The notes under the pieces are model-generated. The model ran no database searches. It was given only the letters and a program-made list of their open reading frames with translations, and was not told the origin of the DNA. Shown here one piece after another: positions 12,436 to 25,500 of a stretch of 64,000 nt of DNA. Positions within the stretch are counted from its first letter, which is position 1. Every line of letters starts with the position of its first letter. A program made the position numbers and the translations under genes. This stretch comes from Macrocystis pyrifera (lineage: Eukaryota; Sar; Phaeophyceae; Laminariales; Laminariaceae), in contig JASSKH010000021.1 of assembly GCA_031763025.1 (NCBI GenBank), positions 3,162,001-3,226,000 on the forward strand, written 5' to 3'.

Positions 12436-13511
12436 TTAGCAGCCCTGCGCACCGCAGTGCTTGTTACCATCGTTTGCATGAAACGACTCACAGGGCTGGA
12501 CGTGTCTGGTGAGCCATATATCTCCATAGCCAGTAGCAGTATATTCGCACGTGTCCGTGGTCAAGTACGGGTATCGTTCAATCTCACTGCCCGCGGTCTC
12601 GTTCCCCTCCGGCAAGTGCCGTGTTGGTGTATGCCTGGAGGCCTCCCACAGCACAGCCATCTCTTCGGGATACGCGTGGTGCACCCCCATGTGCTCTTGG
12701 CAAACAGACTCATAGGTCGAAGGGCCGCGTCTCTTTATTTGTTTCTTCATACGTTTCACCAAGAGGCCGTCATGGTCGAGCCGTTCGTCGTGTACCCAAC
12801 GCACGTCGCCGTCTTTGTTGGCGTCGTGATCCACCGTGAACCAATAACCGGCCGACGTCCCACCATAGGGGCCGCAGCGAAGATCTTTAATCGACAGGAC
12901 GCGATGGACGAGAGCGCCCGACAGGAGCATGTACGCCTCGTCTATCCGCGTCTCGCCAGGCGTGCAGTACCGGAAGCCGGCGTATAGCATCAGTTGCGGC
13001 AGCGACGGATCCTCTCTTTCATAGGCCAGAGTCATCTGTCCCGTCAACGAGCGCTTCGTCGCTTCCAGCTCATCCAGCAAGCGGTCAAGACAAAGGAAGT
13101 AATCATCGTCTAATCGGAGGAAAAAATCGAAGTTGTACCGGCCGGACACGTGCTTCATCGCGGAGAGAAGCTTGACAGCAAAGTTCATGCCCCTTTCGAT
13201 GTTCACTACGACAAGATCTCCGTAGGTCTCCGACTCCTCTTTCAAAGCCCTCGCCTCGGCTTGGCCTGTCGGCTTGTTTTCATCCGGCGCCTCGGTGAAA
13301 AACCGCAGCACCACACGATCATCGGCCCACGCTAGCCACGCGTTACGTATGGCCTCTCTCCTCTCCTTACGAATCGTCACAACAGCAATAACCAGCAATA
13401 CGGAAGGCTTGTTACCATCCTCGACGTCTTGCATCCCTATTTCCGCATCCGCTTGCAGTTTCCGCTGCTGCGGGTCTTGGCCGTTCCCTTTTCCCAGGGT
13501 TGCTTCAGTTA
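12436..13511 (-). CDS. exon 7: GT31 beta-1,3-galactosyltransferase-like domain
   Basis: Single open exon to the stop at 12436. PSVLLVIAVV is the first beta-strand, followed by ERREAIRNAW, YGDLVVVNIERGMNFAVK, FFLRLDDDYF (catalytic metal motif) and YMLLSGALVHRVL, all in GT31 (Galactosyl_T) order. A clear E-D-V/M-x-x-G motif, usual in animal members, was not found. There is no anchor or in-frame ATG before residue M581 (ATG at 13434), which argues that the exon depends on the upstream exons. GT31 enzymes transfer Gal or GlcNAc in beta-1,3 linkage; the specificity here is open. Confidence 0.85.
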
Positions 13512-16500
13512 CTTCCAACTCAGCCAAGGTTCTTGTCGTTACAAGACTTGTACTCGCCGCCGATGCCTCGATCGCGGTCGCGCGTTTTCGTAGAAGCTGC
13601 CCCCTTGCTGGATTCTACGGCATCCTTGAGCCAGTCACCTGTCGCAAAGGTCATCTTCCCTTGCTCCTCTTCCTCCACATAAGGATTCGCGTTCGCTACG
13701 GGCTTTCCCATTCCCTCCATGGCGACACTCGCTGCCGGGCGGTTGAACTTGTAGCCCACGGAATGTAGATCTTTCAACCACGCCCGCGTCAAGGCCACGT
13801 CCTGTTCTTCCACGATCCCATGCTCGTACATGTCAATAGCAAGGTCTTGGATTTGCACGAGGGAAAAAACAACGGGAGAACGGGCAGCAGCAGCGACGCC
13901 TTCGTGGGTGTTGTTCTGGCGCCAAGATGCTGCTAGGTGAGCGACAAGCGCTCCGCTCCGTTCGTACAGCTCGAACTCAGATTCTAAGTCCGACATAATG
14001 TTGCGCGACTCTGTCGACTGCAGCGAAACGGTTCATCGAAGGAGAAGAAGAGAAAGGGGTTGGGGGTGGGGGATGGGGGTATTCATTAGTTGTTCGACTT
14101 TGTCTTCATATTATTGACCATGTATCCCTTTCGAGACGGAGCACCGTTCGCACTCCTAACATGACTACCGCCGAGATTTAGGCGTTCATCATGCTTTTCC
14201 GTGCATTGTGGGGAGGGGGGTGAACTTATTATCATGCATGGCCGAGGTCGTATGACCATAGACATTTGCATCCCTACCAAGCCGGACGGAGTACGTCGCG
14301 TTTTCACCGACCAGGCAGACATCGCTTGCACCAAGCGCGAAGGGGGGGGGGGGGGGGGGGGGTAAAAGGAGTTTAGAAACCAGAGGCGCTGATCGATCGA
14401 ACTTGATCAAGCTCTTGGGGTCCAAGTACGTTCGTAACGTAGGCCGAACACGACCCCCAGCATATGCACCCGCAGGCAACTCTCGCCAACTGCAGCTGGT
14501 GAATCCCCAAAAAATACCAGCACTCGTACAGCTTAAATTACATTTGACAGGGTCCACCAATGCTGTCGCCATCCGTATCAAGACGGGAACATTGGCCACT
14601 CGTTATCCCAGAAAACAAAACAACCACCCCCGCTCCCACCCGAAACTGTTTACCGTGCTCACACGTGTCACCCAAGGAGCAGCAACAGCGGTTACGGCCC
14701 CCGTCGCCGGAAGCAAAGCCTGCGTGAAGTAGCTGCGCCAGATGTCGCTGACCCGCTCGTTCACCGTGATGGGAAGCAGCAACCCCCAGAACGCCGGACT
14801 GAAGTGGAGTGTTGCCTGCTCGGGTACCAACCAACAACGGGGTCGGATACGTTTGACGCGACAGAGTTATCTTGATTGGGGGGGGGGGGTGGATGGGGTC
14901 ATGTGCACGTGATAGGCGGAGCTATCAATCAGCCAGCAAGAGCGTTACACCAGGCAAGCTTGATGCGGCAAAATAATTTTGACAGGGAGGGGTGAGTTTC
15001 TGTGCATGTGACGTGACAAAGGTATTGACCACCAGCAAGGGGGCTGCAGTAGGTCAGATAAGTTTTGCTGTGGCGGAGCTATTGACGGAGGGATGGAACG
15101 TCTGGGTCCCCACGGTTCTCACGAACAGCCAAGCACCCGGGGTAAAACGTCTGCTGTATGTCAAAAACCCGGACCCGCTCAAGTATGACGAAACAATTGA
15201 GAGCTATCGTACCCCACGTCGTGCTGAAATTTAGCTCCGCCTTCTTTATACATTCGAACGTGTCGTTGAATAATCTGACAACCGGGTCTACAACAAACCC
15301 ACGAAAACACCTTGCGTTGCATAAGAGAATTGTTCGTTTACTGTGCCTGCTTGCTGGGCGATAGTTACCTGGGCGTTGTATGGCGTGAAGGCAAACTCCG
15401 GCACAATATCGAGACTGGAGTCACGCCTCTCCCGCTTCTCAGACATGTCCGCCTCCCTCCCCCCGATTTGGAGCGGTAGGTCCCCTAGCTCAGCCGTGAG
15501 CGCCAAGCGATACATGGCATCGACGTCCGGCTCATGGTGTGCCAGAGATTGCACCACTCCAAGGGGGAGCGGTGTTCCCTCTAGCACAGCCAGCGCTCCC
15601 TCTCGTCCGCCTTCTAGGCCCGCTACACCGCATGCGAAAGACGCTGGGTCGTTTACAGCATCGAGCGGAAACCCTCGAGGTCGAGCACCCCGCGGGCCTC
15701 CAAAACACGGATACGGGTTATGGACGGCAGAGTGATCACGTCTTGCCCCTCCCACGGATATCGTTGGGGGCACCAAGGTAACGAACGGGGGACCCGAGTA
15801 AGGTATTCCGTCCTCTGGGTGTATAGCAGTGTTGGCGTCGTCAAGGTCGTAAATCACCTAGGCCAGAACCAAACGCGAATCCATGTGTTAGTGCTTATGT
15901 GCTCTGATATACAGGGGGTGCTCCGTACGGGAAGGTCGGGGGCGATGCAGGCGCCTGCAATACGGGTGCCCTTCTAAATGACACGTGAGATCACAGCAGC
16001 GAGGACGGCAACAAGTATTTGCCACGTACTGGGCAGGTTGTCCTCGCTTCTAACGGTCGGTGCTGAACAAAAACACACGATTAGCGAACATCTACCCACG
16101 AAATGCAGGCTGGTTATTCGGTTAGCCTTGGTGAGCTCATACCGCGGCAACGACGCACGTTTTTCTTGATACGTGCTGGGGAGGAATTGTCATCAAGATG
16201 CTACACAAAGACACGAGGATTGCGTACATCTACCTACACACGGTGCGAACGGCGCTTCCGGGTGCCCGGCTGGGCGCATACCCGAACGGTGATGCGCCCT
16301 ATTCCTAGCTCGCGCGGACGTGACCATCGCGAACAGAAACTCGAACGAAGGCGTTTATTCAAGGCTGCATGCAAAAACGCTGCTGCATGTACTTGTTGTC
16401 ATCATGACCACGGTACGCAATAGCAGGCCGCGGTCGCTGTTTAACTACATTAGACTCGGGGCGATCCCGCCCCCTTCCTCCCCTAGCGCTAACTGATGGT

Positions 16501-19500
16501 CAAAACGATCTCCATCTACTTTCCCTGCCCCAGGCTCTGCCCAATAGTAGCTCACCTTCGCCCCGTGATGAATAGCATACAGGTAGCCGACGTTCTTGCG
16601 ACCGAAGTGGTTGGGTGGAATAATTTCCAGTATCCGGTACGGCAGTGCTTCTTGGTCGGCAAAAGACAGGTATGTTACCCCCGCGGTATCGAACATCTTA
16701 CCACCTGCGATAGTGAGGCGATTGGGAAGGAACGACAAACATATTAAACGGCGCTCAGTCGGGAGTGGTGATCTTTGTGTGTCAGGCGACTGTGTTCAGT
16801 GCTGATTGCCGCTAGCATCGTCATCCCAGCGGCATCGTTTCCTTGGCAGGAAATTCTCGCGGATGCCTCCGCGAAAGAATTCGCTCAGGAGAAAAATAAA
16901 ATAAAAACAACTACTTTGGTAGGTGTGGCGCTCTTGCGTATGTACTCTGGCGATAAAGGTTGATAAAAGTATAACGTTTTTTCTGCAATAGTATTGCCGC
17001 AAGCTCGACCAAGCCAGTCTTTCTTCGACTTCTTCAGGAAAATGCACGTCTCCGAGGTAACAGCTAGCCAGACCCATACCCGGTGCTTGACAGAAATGAA
17101 AAAAAAAGGATTAATTTGAGGCGTGCTACGGCAGAAGTTCACCCTATATTTTCTGAGGCTCATATGTTCCCCCAAGGTATGATGCAGAGTTCAACGGGAA
17201 CAAAACATACGAACACGATTGATGCTACTCGCATCTCGTACGCGTACGTGGGCATGATGCCCACCAATGTAGAGCACAGGTTTCAAACTCATCCTTCAAC
17301 TTGCGCCCCACAGGGACGCCAGGATGGCTCAGAAAGTTGTTTTTTCCAAATGTGATATTTCTATCGTAGAACGCCTCCTATACCACGTCTGACCACGTCG
17401 TCGCAGTTTTTGCATCGGGGCGGCCAGTGTGGATTTCGCGCCGTTAACTACGGTGTACAACGAGGACGAAGATGAGAAAGGCGCGCTGCTGCTTCCCGCG
17501 CCGACACGACGATCACAAAGACGTATTGTGGTCTCCTAGATGGATGGCATGTCCAGAAGCGCGTCTTGGGAACGTGTGGAGTGGACAAAACTGTCGCTGG
17601 CTGGCTCAAACCAAGGATGAGTGTCCGCCATGGAGGATTTACACCATAGGGGTGTATATCACGTTCTGCCTCAGTTTTGTTCGACGGGTAGAGCTCTTCA
17701 AGCGAGAAACTACCGGTGAGTATGATGCGTTTACTAATACGGGGGAAACATAGTGAGCAGGACTAGAAACGACTGGTACAGATTACACAGTTTTGGTGTA
17801 TATGATAGGGACCTGCTACTTGTTTTGGGACTATATGGCGCATACACACATCGTTCGGGTTGTATCAACAAAACGTCCTCGACGTCATGTCGCGAGATAA
17901 CATATTGAGCTTTTCTTGAGGAAGAGCTCAAAATAAAGCACTATCCATATCGTGTCTTTGTCCCACCATGGGAAGCACGGGAACACTCGACTTGGACGCA
18001 TGAAAGGTCTGCACGAGGCCGCAGGCACAGCTCCCCGGGGCGAGAGGGATAGGGGTGTGACTCGGACGACTGAACTGCCGTCTTCCGACGGGTGCCGCGG
18101 TAGCGGTAACACCTAGACTTTCCGAGGCCCATCCGGTGGAAAAGCTCCATCGTACCCAAAAACTGTTCGGTGATAGGAAGCTAGGAGTGCAACCCGTCGA
18201 ACAATATCGCAAAATTCTACGCAGGGTGTATATATATATGTGTGTATCACGAGTACAATAGTAGCTGTAGTACAATGGCAAAACCACGATATTGATATTC
18301 CAACGATATTGGGGGCAAAAGGAGGTCCGGCAAAGCAGAAATGTTTGTATCAGAAAGCGCTACTGTAGTTACCCCTATTGTAGCAAGCATTTTCCCAGCT
18401 TCTCCAGCGTGTCCCCTTCGTTTCTGTTCTTGGTGAACCTCGCGTTCTTTTGAGGACAAAAAAAGCCAAAATCAGGTGCACCTTAAGCCAATAACAGTTA
18501 CGTATTGAAACCAAGTTGGAAACACACGCCGCGAGGGGTGCTCCTGGTGACGAAAAATCGCTTCTTTTTATTCTGCTTCCACATTGACCATGTGGCCTCC
18601 AAAATCCGACTTGTTTGGTTTTCTTTAGGGTAGGGACTGCGGGCTCCACTTGGGCTTGCACAGGGTTACACGGCTTTGATAGTTTCGCCACGGCGGGCGG
18701 GCTGAGAGTATGTGTTAAGGCGCCCCCCCCCCCCCCCCGTTGTCAGCTTTGAAGCCTCTTGACGATCCTCGCGGAACCGCCTGCACGGTGCGACGTTATT
18801 TGCCGTACCCATCCTGAGGGCCCCTCGACGCGGGGTAAGACAGGCGGACTGTCGTCTGTGTCCACGATGCTGTACAACAGAGTGTACCATGATTACACAT
18901 CATCACAACTGAAGCCCATCGTACACCCCAAAGAAGCAAAAATGAAAACAGCGTACGTATGCATATATGTGTGTTCTGCACATTACACCGTTCTTTCTAC
19001 CCGTCGACATCCAGCACAACCAGTGCCCGTGCCGATTCTGGAATCCTAGAAAGATACAGGATATGTGGTCACAAAACTACGCCACAGAGATACTACGTTG
19101 CCACGTACCAGGTATGCAGTAAGCACAATGGACAATTCAATGCCATGTCATCACCATACTGGATACGTCAGGCACGACATACACATTTCTAAGAAATAGA
19201 AAAACGAAAGTAAACCAAAACAAAAAACAAAAAAAAACAAAGAAGACAAATCGAAAAACAAAAAGAAAAAAGAAAAAATGCTGAACAAGAAACAAACTGT
19301 CGTGCCCCCCCGCAGGTGATGTGGTAGACACTTGAGATGAATGAGCTGGAACAAAACCAAAAGAAGAAAACATCCCTACTTGTAAACAGAGAAATACTAC
19401 GAACCACGGGGAAAAAACAATCAAAACAAAGCACAAAGTACCCTCCAGGTAGCGGCAGCAGTTTGTGGCACGAGTAGCATAGCCAGGTTCTCCCTTCTAG

Positions 19501-22500
19501 TCCGCCTGGTACCTTACTACCTTGCCTGCCGTCTCCGTCCTGCGTTCGTTAAATATGCCCCGCCCCTCGGCGTCACTCAATACGAAACAAGCAAAGCAGG
19601 CTCGTCATCTACACACGCCACACGACTTTTTTTTTTAATATAACTCATCAATAGAAGAAAGGAAGAGAAAGAAAGAAAATGAAAGTCACAGAGGATCAGC
19701 GCAAGAAAGAACAAAAAAAAAGGAAGACAGAGAAAGGAAGACCACGTTCGAACCAGCTGCACCAGTTGGCGGTACGAGTAGTATAGGCATGTTCTACTTC
19801 CTAGTAGGCCTGGTGCCTTGCTACCCTGTCTGCCATCTCCTTCCTACTTGCGGCCACCGCAGTTGCCCTTCTACTCTTCCTGTTATTGCCCCCCCCTCCT
19901 CTCTTCCCCTGGACACCACCCACGGTGGATGCGCGGCGCTGCTTACTCAGCTCAGCCTCAAATATACGTAGGTGCAGGGTCTAGACAGAAGAATTTCAAC
20001 TGAGGGACCGGAAACCGCATGCGCAGAGAAAAAACAGTGTACGTATGGCCTTTCTGATTGTCTGGAAATCAGACTGAAACAGTTGAAAGCTACAGCAGTA
20101 GACAAAGTAGACAAATCCAGGTGTACATGGTTAGTTTCAAGCCCAAAACAGGTTCAGTGTGCAACTTGCCAACGGGCGGGTGTTTGGCGAATACTTTGTA
20201 GTTGTTTCTACATTAGTAGTGTATAACTGGTTTCAGCACGAAAGGCAAAAGGTAATAATTTATTCTGGCGAAAACATTTTTTTTTAATAGCTGAGTGGGG
20301 ACACACTGCTCACAATACTGACTTTTTGGTGTACCAGGAGCTGTGGAATTTTTGGATCATTCCCCTTGCTCCGGTTCTACTATGCAAATACCTCAGCCCA
20401 GAAGTAGATTTGAATCTGGCTACGGTGTGCTGAAGGCGTTTGATATGTAGGTAAGGCGTTTCACCGTCGCAACAACCGCAACGATACTGAAACGACAATA
20501 CAACAAGGCCAACCGCAAGGCAACAGCACTAACAACAACCAGCTGCGGGAAGTGAGGCAACTGGTTTATCCCAGACAATATTAACTGTACCTAAATGATC
20601 AATTCCCTGGTATTACAGGTATGTACTTGGTATGAGTATTCATGCGTAATTGATAAAAAATGATGCCTGCGAAAAAGTCGTGGTGATATACCGCATGGTG
20701 GCCGTGTGCTGGGATACTTCTCTTCTCCAGGAAACAGCGGTAGTGTTAACACACGGGCTACCCCCCATCGAGGAACGTGAATTTCATGTGCAGTACGTAT
20801 TAATAGTAGTCACACCATCCTTCATTAGACGAGAGGTTGGAAGTAGAAAGTGGGCGACTTTAGTAGAGCACCCTCGGCGAGCGTTGGACGGCTACCCACG
20901 ACACTGATGGCAGTTAGCGCCCCCACCCTCTCCGCTCTTCCCGATGCCGGGCTCATCGCGGTCGGTTCAGGGTGGGTCACAGACTGGTATAAAACATGTT
21001 CGCTGCCGCGCCGCACCTCAGGATTTGAAAAACACAATGAGCCACCCTCCACAACAGAGCATGTTCAGGCTTTCTCGTTAGGTGCGCCTGGGTCTGTCCG
21101 GCCAATGATGCAACGGTTAAGTAAAGTCTCCGTCACTCCGCCTTCATAGATATTTACGCTTGAGTGCGACTACCCGCCAGAAGTGAACGCAAGAACGTGA
21201 CATCCACTGCAACGTCTCGTAACCCATAAGATCCTCCTCCTACCACCACATACACTTCCCCTCACCGTTTTTCTCGTAGCCGACGACCAAGATGCACCAT
21301 TCCTTCATCAACGCCAGCTGCTTGACAGCCTCTGCCGCTCCAACGGTAGGCGACGACAACATGGTGACTCCCCACCGGTCGCATGATGCCCTTTTCTCGG
21401 TGGCCGGAAAAAGTGCCACATCTTCTAGTATTCCTACGCCGTCGGGATCAAACCTCGGGCCCTTATATGCCCGTGTCTTCGTCATGGAGAACGAAGGGAT
21501 CTGGCCCGAGACGCGGTGAAGGTCCATTTGATTTGGGGGCGAAGGGTTCGAACGAAATTGAGTTGGTTGTTGGTTTCGTTTTTAGTGCGTGCAAAGGAAC
21601 AGTATTAAGGAGGCAGGTCGCTGTTGGGTAGAGGAAACGGTTAAATGCCACAAACATACCAAGGCAGAGAGTATCATCGTCGTTTATTTAGACCGCATTC
21701 GTACGCTGCTCTTTGCGGCGACCTCTGTATTATACACCACTGTTCCGATTACGTGTGGATATTTAGAGTTAACTAGAAGGATCTTGAGATTTAGGTACAG
21801 AGTGGTACCGAAAGATGTTACATGCGCGGGTAGGACGTGCGCATTCGGATCATACTGCGGTGCAGTGCAAAAAAAAAGTACACGGAAAAAGCAAACTCTC
21901 TCAATCGTTCTTGCAAGTAAACACGAAGCACAACGGAAGAGTTTCAATGATGTACTCTGAATTCAACGCGGCCCCTGCGGCCGAAACACGTTCTTACACA
22001 AGCTAACACCTACTATTATTGTGACACTACTGCTTGCTGTACGGTGACAACATTAAGGCAACAAGATCGACCTGGAGCTACGTACGGTAGCCGCGTCGAA
22101 AACAACTGCTTCTTCTAGTGTGCTTGTTGAAGGACAGCTGGACGCAACCCACGAATATGGACCGATTGTCTCGGACGCCAGGCTACTGGTGTATGACATC
22201 AACCCCACGGCAACCACTCCGGCACTGCTGGTAGTTGGGGATATGTTGTGCGTAAAAACAATTCGCGGTGAATGGTAGATTGCTAGGCTCGCAATTCGAG
22301 CAGTGTGGCATCATATTGTCAACCCCACACAACTGCTGCACTGTTGTATTACAGCATATACTATAGTTCGAGTTCTAGTGTGCATATTCTCAACCCCGTA
22401 TCCAGCTCCAAGTATTTCCTTGGTTTTGTTGTGCTCGAACCCATCGGCGCCGGAGGACAGATTGCTGACAAAAAAAACTCGGCGTCGAGTTCGACAAACC

Positions 22501-25500
22501 GAAATACTGTTTGAGACGTGGCGTGGATGCTCTAGACGGTACGTTGGGTGGTACGTGCACACCGTCGAATCATGCTGCTAAAGCGCATCGAAATCGAAGC
22601 TATGCGGTAGATCAGGTTAGACTACACGTTCCTCTACCTCCTCCTCCTCCTGTGCAAGAACGGTTTAAGTTCGAATGTGTCCCTTCGAGCATGAAAGGCC
22701 ATCAAGACGTGATAGTTCAACACCAACGGCAACCTCGCTGACACCGTCAAGGGCCTCCATGTATTTCTTGGCACGGTGCCCTCAGAAACTGACTAAACAA
22801 AACTGCTCGGAGCTATTCATGGATTGCAGCGATGTTTACTCCATCATGAAAGGGCAGCCTAGGCCGACCAAAACAGCAAGAGAGTTGACCACGACAGCAG
22901 ATCCTTCCCTCGTGCATCCCCAGGGAGCGCAAGGCAGAGCGTCTCGCGACCTTTAGACAAACCGAGCGTATACGGACGCAGAAATCGGCATCTCTATCGT
23001 GCTCAAACACGAGAGGGTAACTGACACCATCGACGACGGGTGGAACGCCTAGGAGAAGCTGCAATAGAATAGTACTATTATTATCTACGTCACTGACGAG
23101 ACCACCCGCGTAAGGGCAACCGAGGGGGGAGCAACCACCGTGAAGAAAGTCCGGACAAGATCCGGGTTTCTCTTTCGCTGAGGCGATAGTCAAGCGCGCA
23201 GAAAGGACGAGCGCAGGACGAGTCCATGACCGGCCGGCATTGCAAGGACATCCCGTCCAAGCGTTGCCGAGAGTACAAGAGAAGAAAATTTACGATGTAC
23301 CGTAACCTGACCCTACCTCGCCCAGAACTGGACGCCACTTGTAGCTAGACAACCACTGCCGTGGCTCTGCAGCAGGGAGTATAATTACTGGGCATGGTGT
23401 CATGTCAGTGGAGTCAGTTGTTTGACACCAGGTACGCGTAGTGTATATCTGTGACGAAGCATGCCTTATCCGCGGAACGACGGCATATAACTTCCCAAAG
23501 CCACATCGGAGAATACACCAAGCACGACAAGGGCCAGAACGACATCAAGAGGAACATTGCGGGAGCCAAAGGTGAGTCCAGGGGCGGAGGCGGCGCGGGG
23601 GAAACGCAGTGTTGCGTTTATAAGTCCACGCCTCACATCAACGCTGAGTGCTATCAGTATGGAGCGCCACGCCCACAGCACAGCGCATGCACCACATCTG
23701 TCCTCGGAGCCAGCAACACCTTTGCTGTTGTCTAGGAGCCGGCCGTCAGCGTCGGCGGTTGTTTCTTGAGGATGGCGTCTATCCAAGGAAAGACGTTTCT
23801 GCCCAACAACCACGCACAGAATGGCGATGATGGTAATGCCCGGGTTGAATGACCTGGTAAGACACTACTCTTTGTTGAACAACCGAAGACTATCGTGCCC
23901 ACCGGCAACAGTAAACTACGTGGGACTGCAACTAGAAAATCCTCTCAGGCGCTATCGTTAACCAGACCGGCAAGAAGTGTCAAGCTCGGTTTTACCGCTT
24001 GCCATTTTCAGGCCTGGGGCGCCACGGTGACCCCCACCTGAGGGGAGGGTAGCGTCGTAGTGCCGTTACTCTGGAGTTGAGTATGATTTGATTTCAAGTG
24101 TAAGTAGGTGCAAAAAGAAGAGCATCATCGCCTTTTTGTTATGAAGAGTAGACACTGTGCTACTCCGTCAGCGCTGAATGAGTAGCTCAGTGGTCATATC
24201 CTTTATAAATAAACAATCCCGCCGATACATTCCTCCGGGGTTGATGGAAGCCCCTAATCAGCGCCTGGGTTTTCCTTCATATGGTCCCCCTACTTAGTCG
24301 TGTGATCGTATACTCAAGTGGTTCACTCCACCTGATTTTTCCTTTTTCTACCGACGGCAGAAAAGGCGGAAATACGACGTCTGGCGGGACTCGATTAGTT
24401 GTATACCAGGTATCCTTTATAAACAAACATCGCCCGCAATCAGCGACACACTATCGCCCGGAGCGTTGCCTCCCGGGATCGTCAAAGCACCGATGACTGG
24501 CGTCCGTCGGAATGATATCGCCAGAACATCTTCGCCTGGAGTCGCTCGAACAGCACCGCCTGATGGCCCGAGATCATTGGATCATCATCACCTGGGATCA
24601 TCGAAGCATCGGCCTGTTCTGAGCGCTTTCGCCTGGGGATGCCAGGGCTTCGTCGTTTGAGATTGCCGGACTGACATGGCTCGAGGCTGAAAGAGCAGAT
24701 CACCCGGGGTTGACGGAGCATTACTGTCTGGGGCGGCCGGAGTGTCGTCGACTTGGACCCACCATCGAATACTACCACCTGAGGTCGACGGAATTGACCC
24801 CCACTACTTCACCTGGGTTCGCGTCTACCTCTCGTCAGCCACACATACCTCACGCCTCCGCATGCGCATAACTCATCATCGATACCAACCATTAGCTGAT
24901 GTAGCTTTTCACGTTCATTGGCATCGTAGCTGTAGGACTACTGCGAGGCAATATCGAGGCAAGACCTATGGATTCCGCACACGACCACGGAAAACGCTTT
25001 ATGATATTTATGGCCTTCATGTACATCTACAGGTCAACTTCGGGTTTCCTCTTCTTTCTGCACGAAGGGGCCATTAGAATCGAGGCCATAATGCAGACAC
25101 CGACTGCATAGCCAACTGTGAGAGCCGACGTAAAAACAACAAGCTTTGGAGGGAGGGATGCTACCGACATCTCCAGGTTCAAAGTAGAGGTGGGCTTGGT
25201 CCTTCACTCCGGCGCCAACATGATGGAACATGGCTGATGATGTGTCTCGCGAAAAGACTCACAGATGGATGATGACGCCCAGTGATCGTGAGATACACTG
25301 GCGCTGTTCCATAGAACAGTAAATAGAGGGATATATTTGAAAGGTGTCGCTTATGTGTCGGTGGTAAAGAGAGCGGTGATGATGGAGAGTGATGGGAGAG
25401 GGAGTTCGTGGTGCTCACATCTCGAGTGCGATCACCCGCTGTAATCACCCTGATAGGTCGCGAATAACTTACTATACATGACTCCATGATACGACCATGT

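Larger units (their letters stand above)
16705..21265 (-). other. intron 2 of the glycosyltransferase gene (4561 nt)
   Basis: Donor AACG|GTGAGG at 21265 and acceptor ATCGCAG|GTGG at 16705. It contains a 5'-truncated LINE 3' end (18967-19968), a C16 tract (18723-18738) and one TACCAGGTA site (19106-19114). The rest shows nothing I can name. Confidence 0.75.

Noticed and set aside
12436-13527. GT31 ORF with its own start at 13527
   Set aside because: The codon at 13527 is TTG, not ATG; the first in-frame ATG is at 13434, directly before the first beta-strand and without any anchor. Exon status explains this better, although a separate short gene is not excluded.
13520-13996. 158-codon minus-strand ORF as a separate gene
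   Set aside because: Its first 120 residues continue the DUF288 domain of exon 5 (after WVTQSRN) and its end runs into an intron; it is exon 6 with read-through, not an independent gene.
14189-14599. 136-codon minus-strand ORF as an extra DUF288 exon (TYLDPKSLIKFDRSAPLV looked similar)
   Set aside because: The segment in exon 6 (MSDLESEFELYERSGALV) fits the family better and joins in phase; this ORF also runs through a G21 tract.
15288-15857. 189-codon minus-strand ORF as a separate gene
   Set aside because: It begins at a GTG that is exon sequence after an AG acceptor, and similarity to DUF288 stops at the PYNAQ|GTAACT donor; the last 27 codons are intron.
16775-16963. 62-codon plus-strand ORF with a signal-peptide-like start
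   Set aside because: Short, inside intron 2, no homology recognised and no supporting context.
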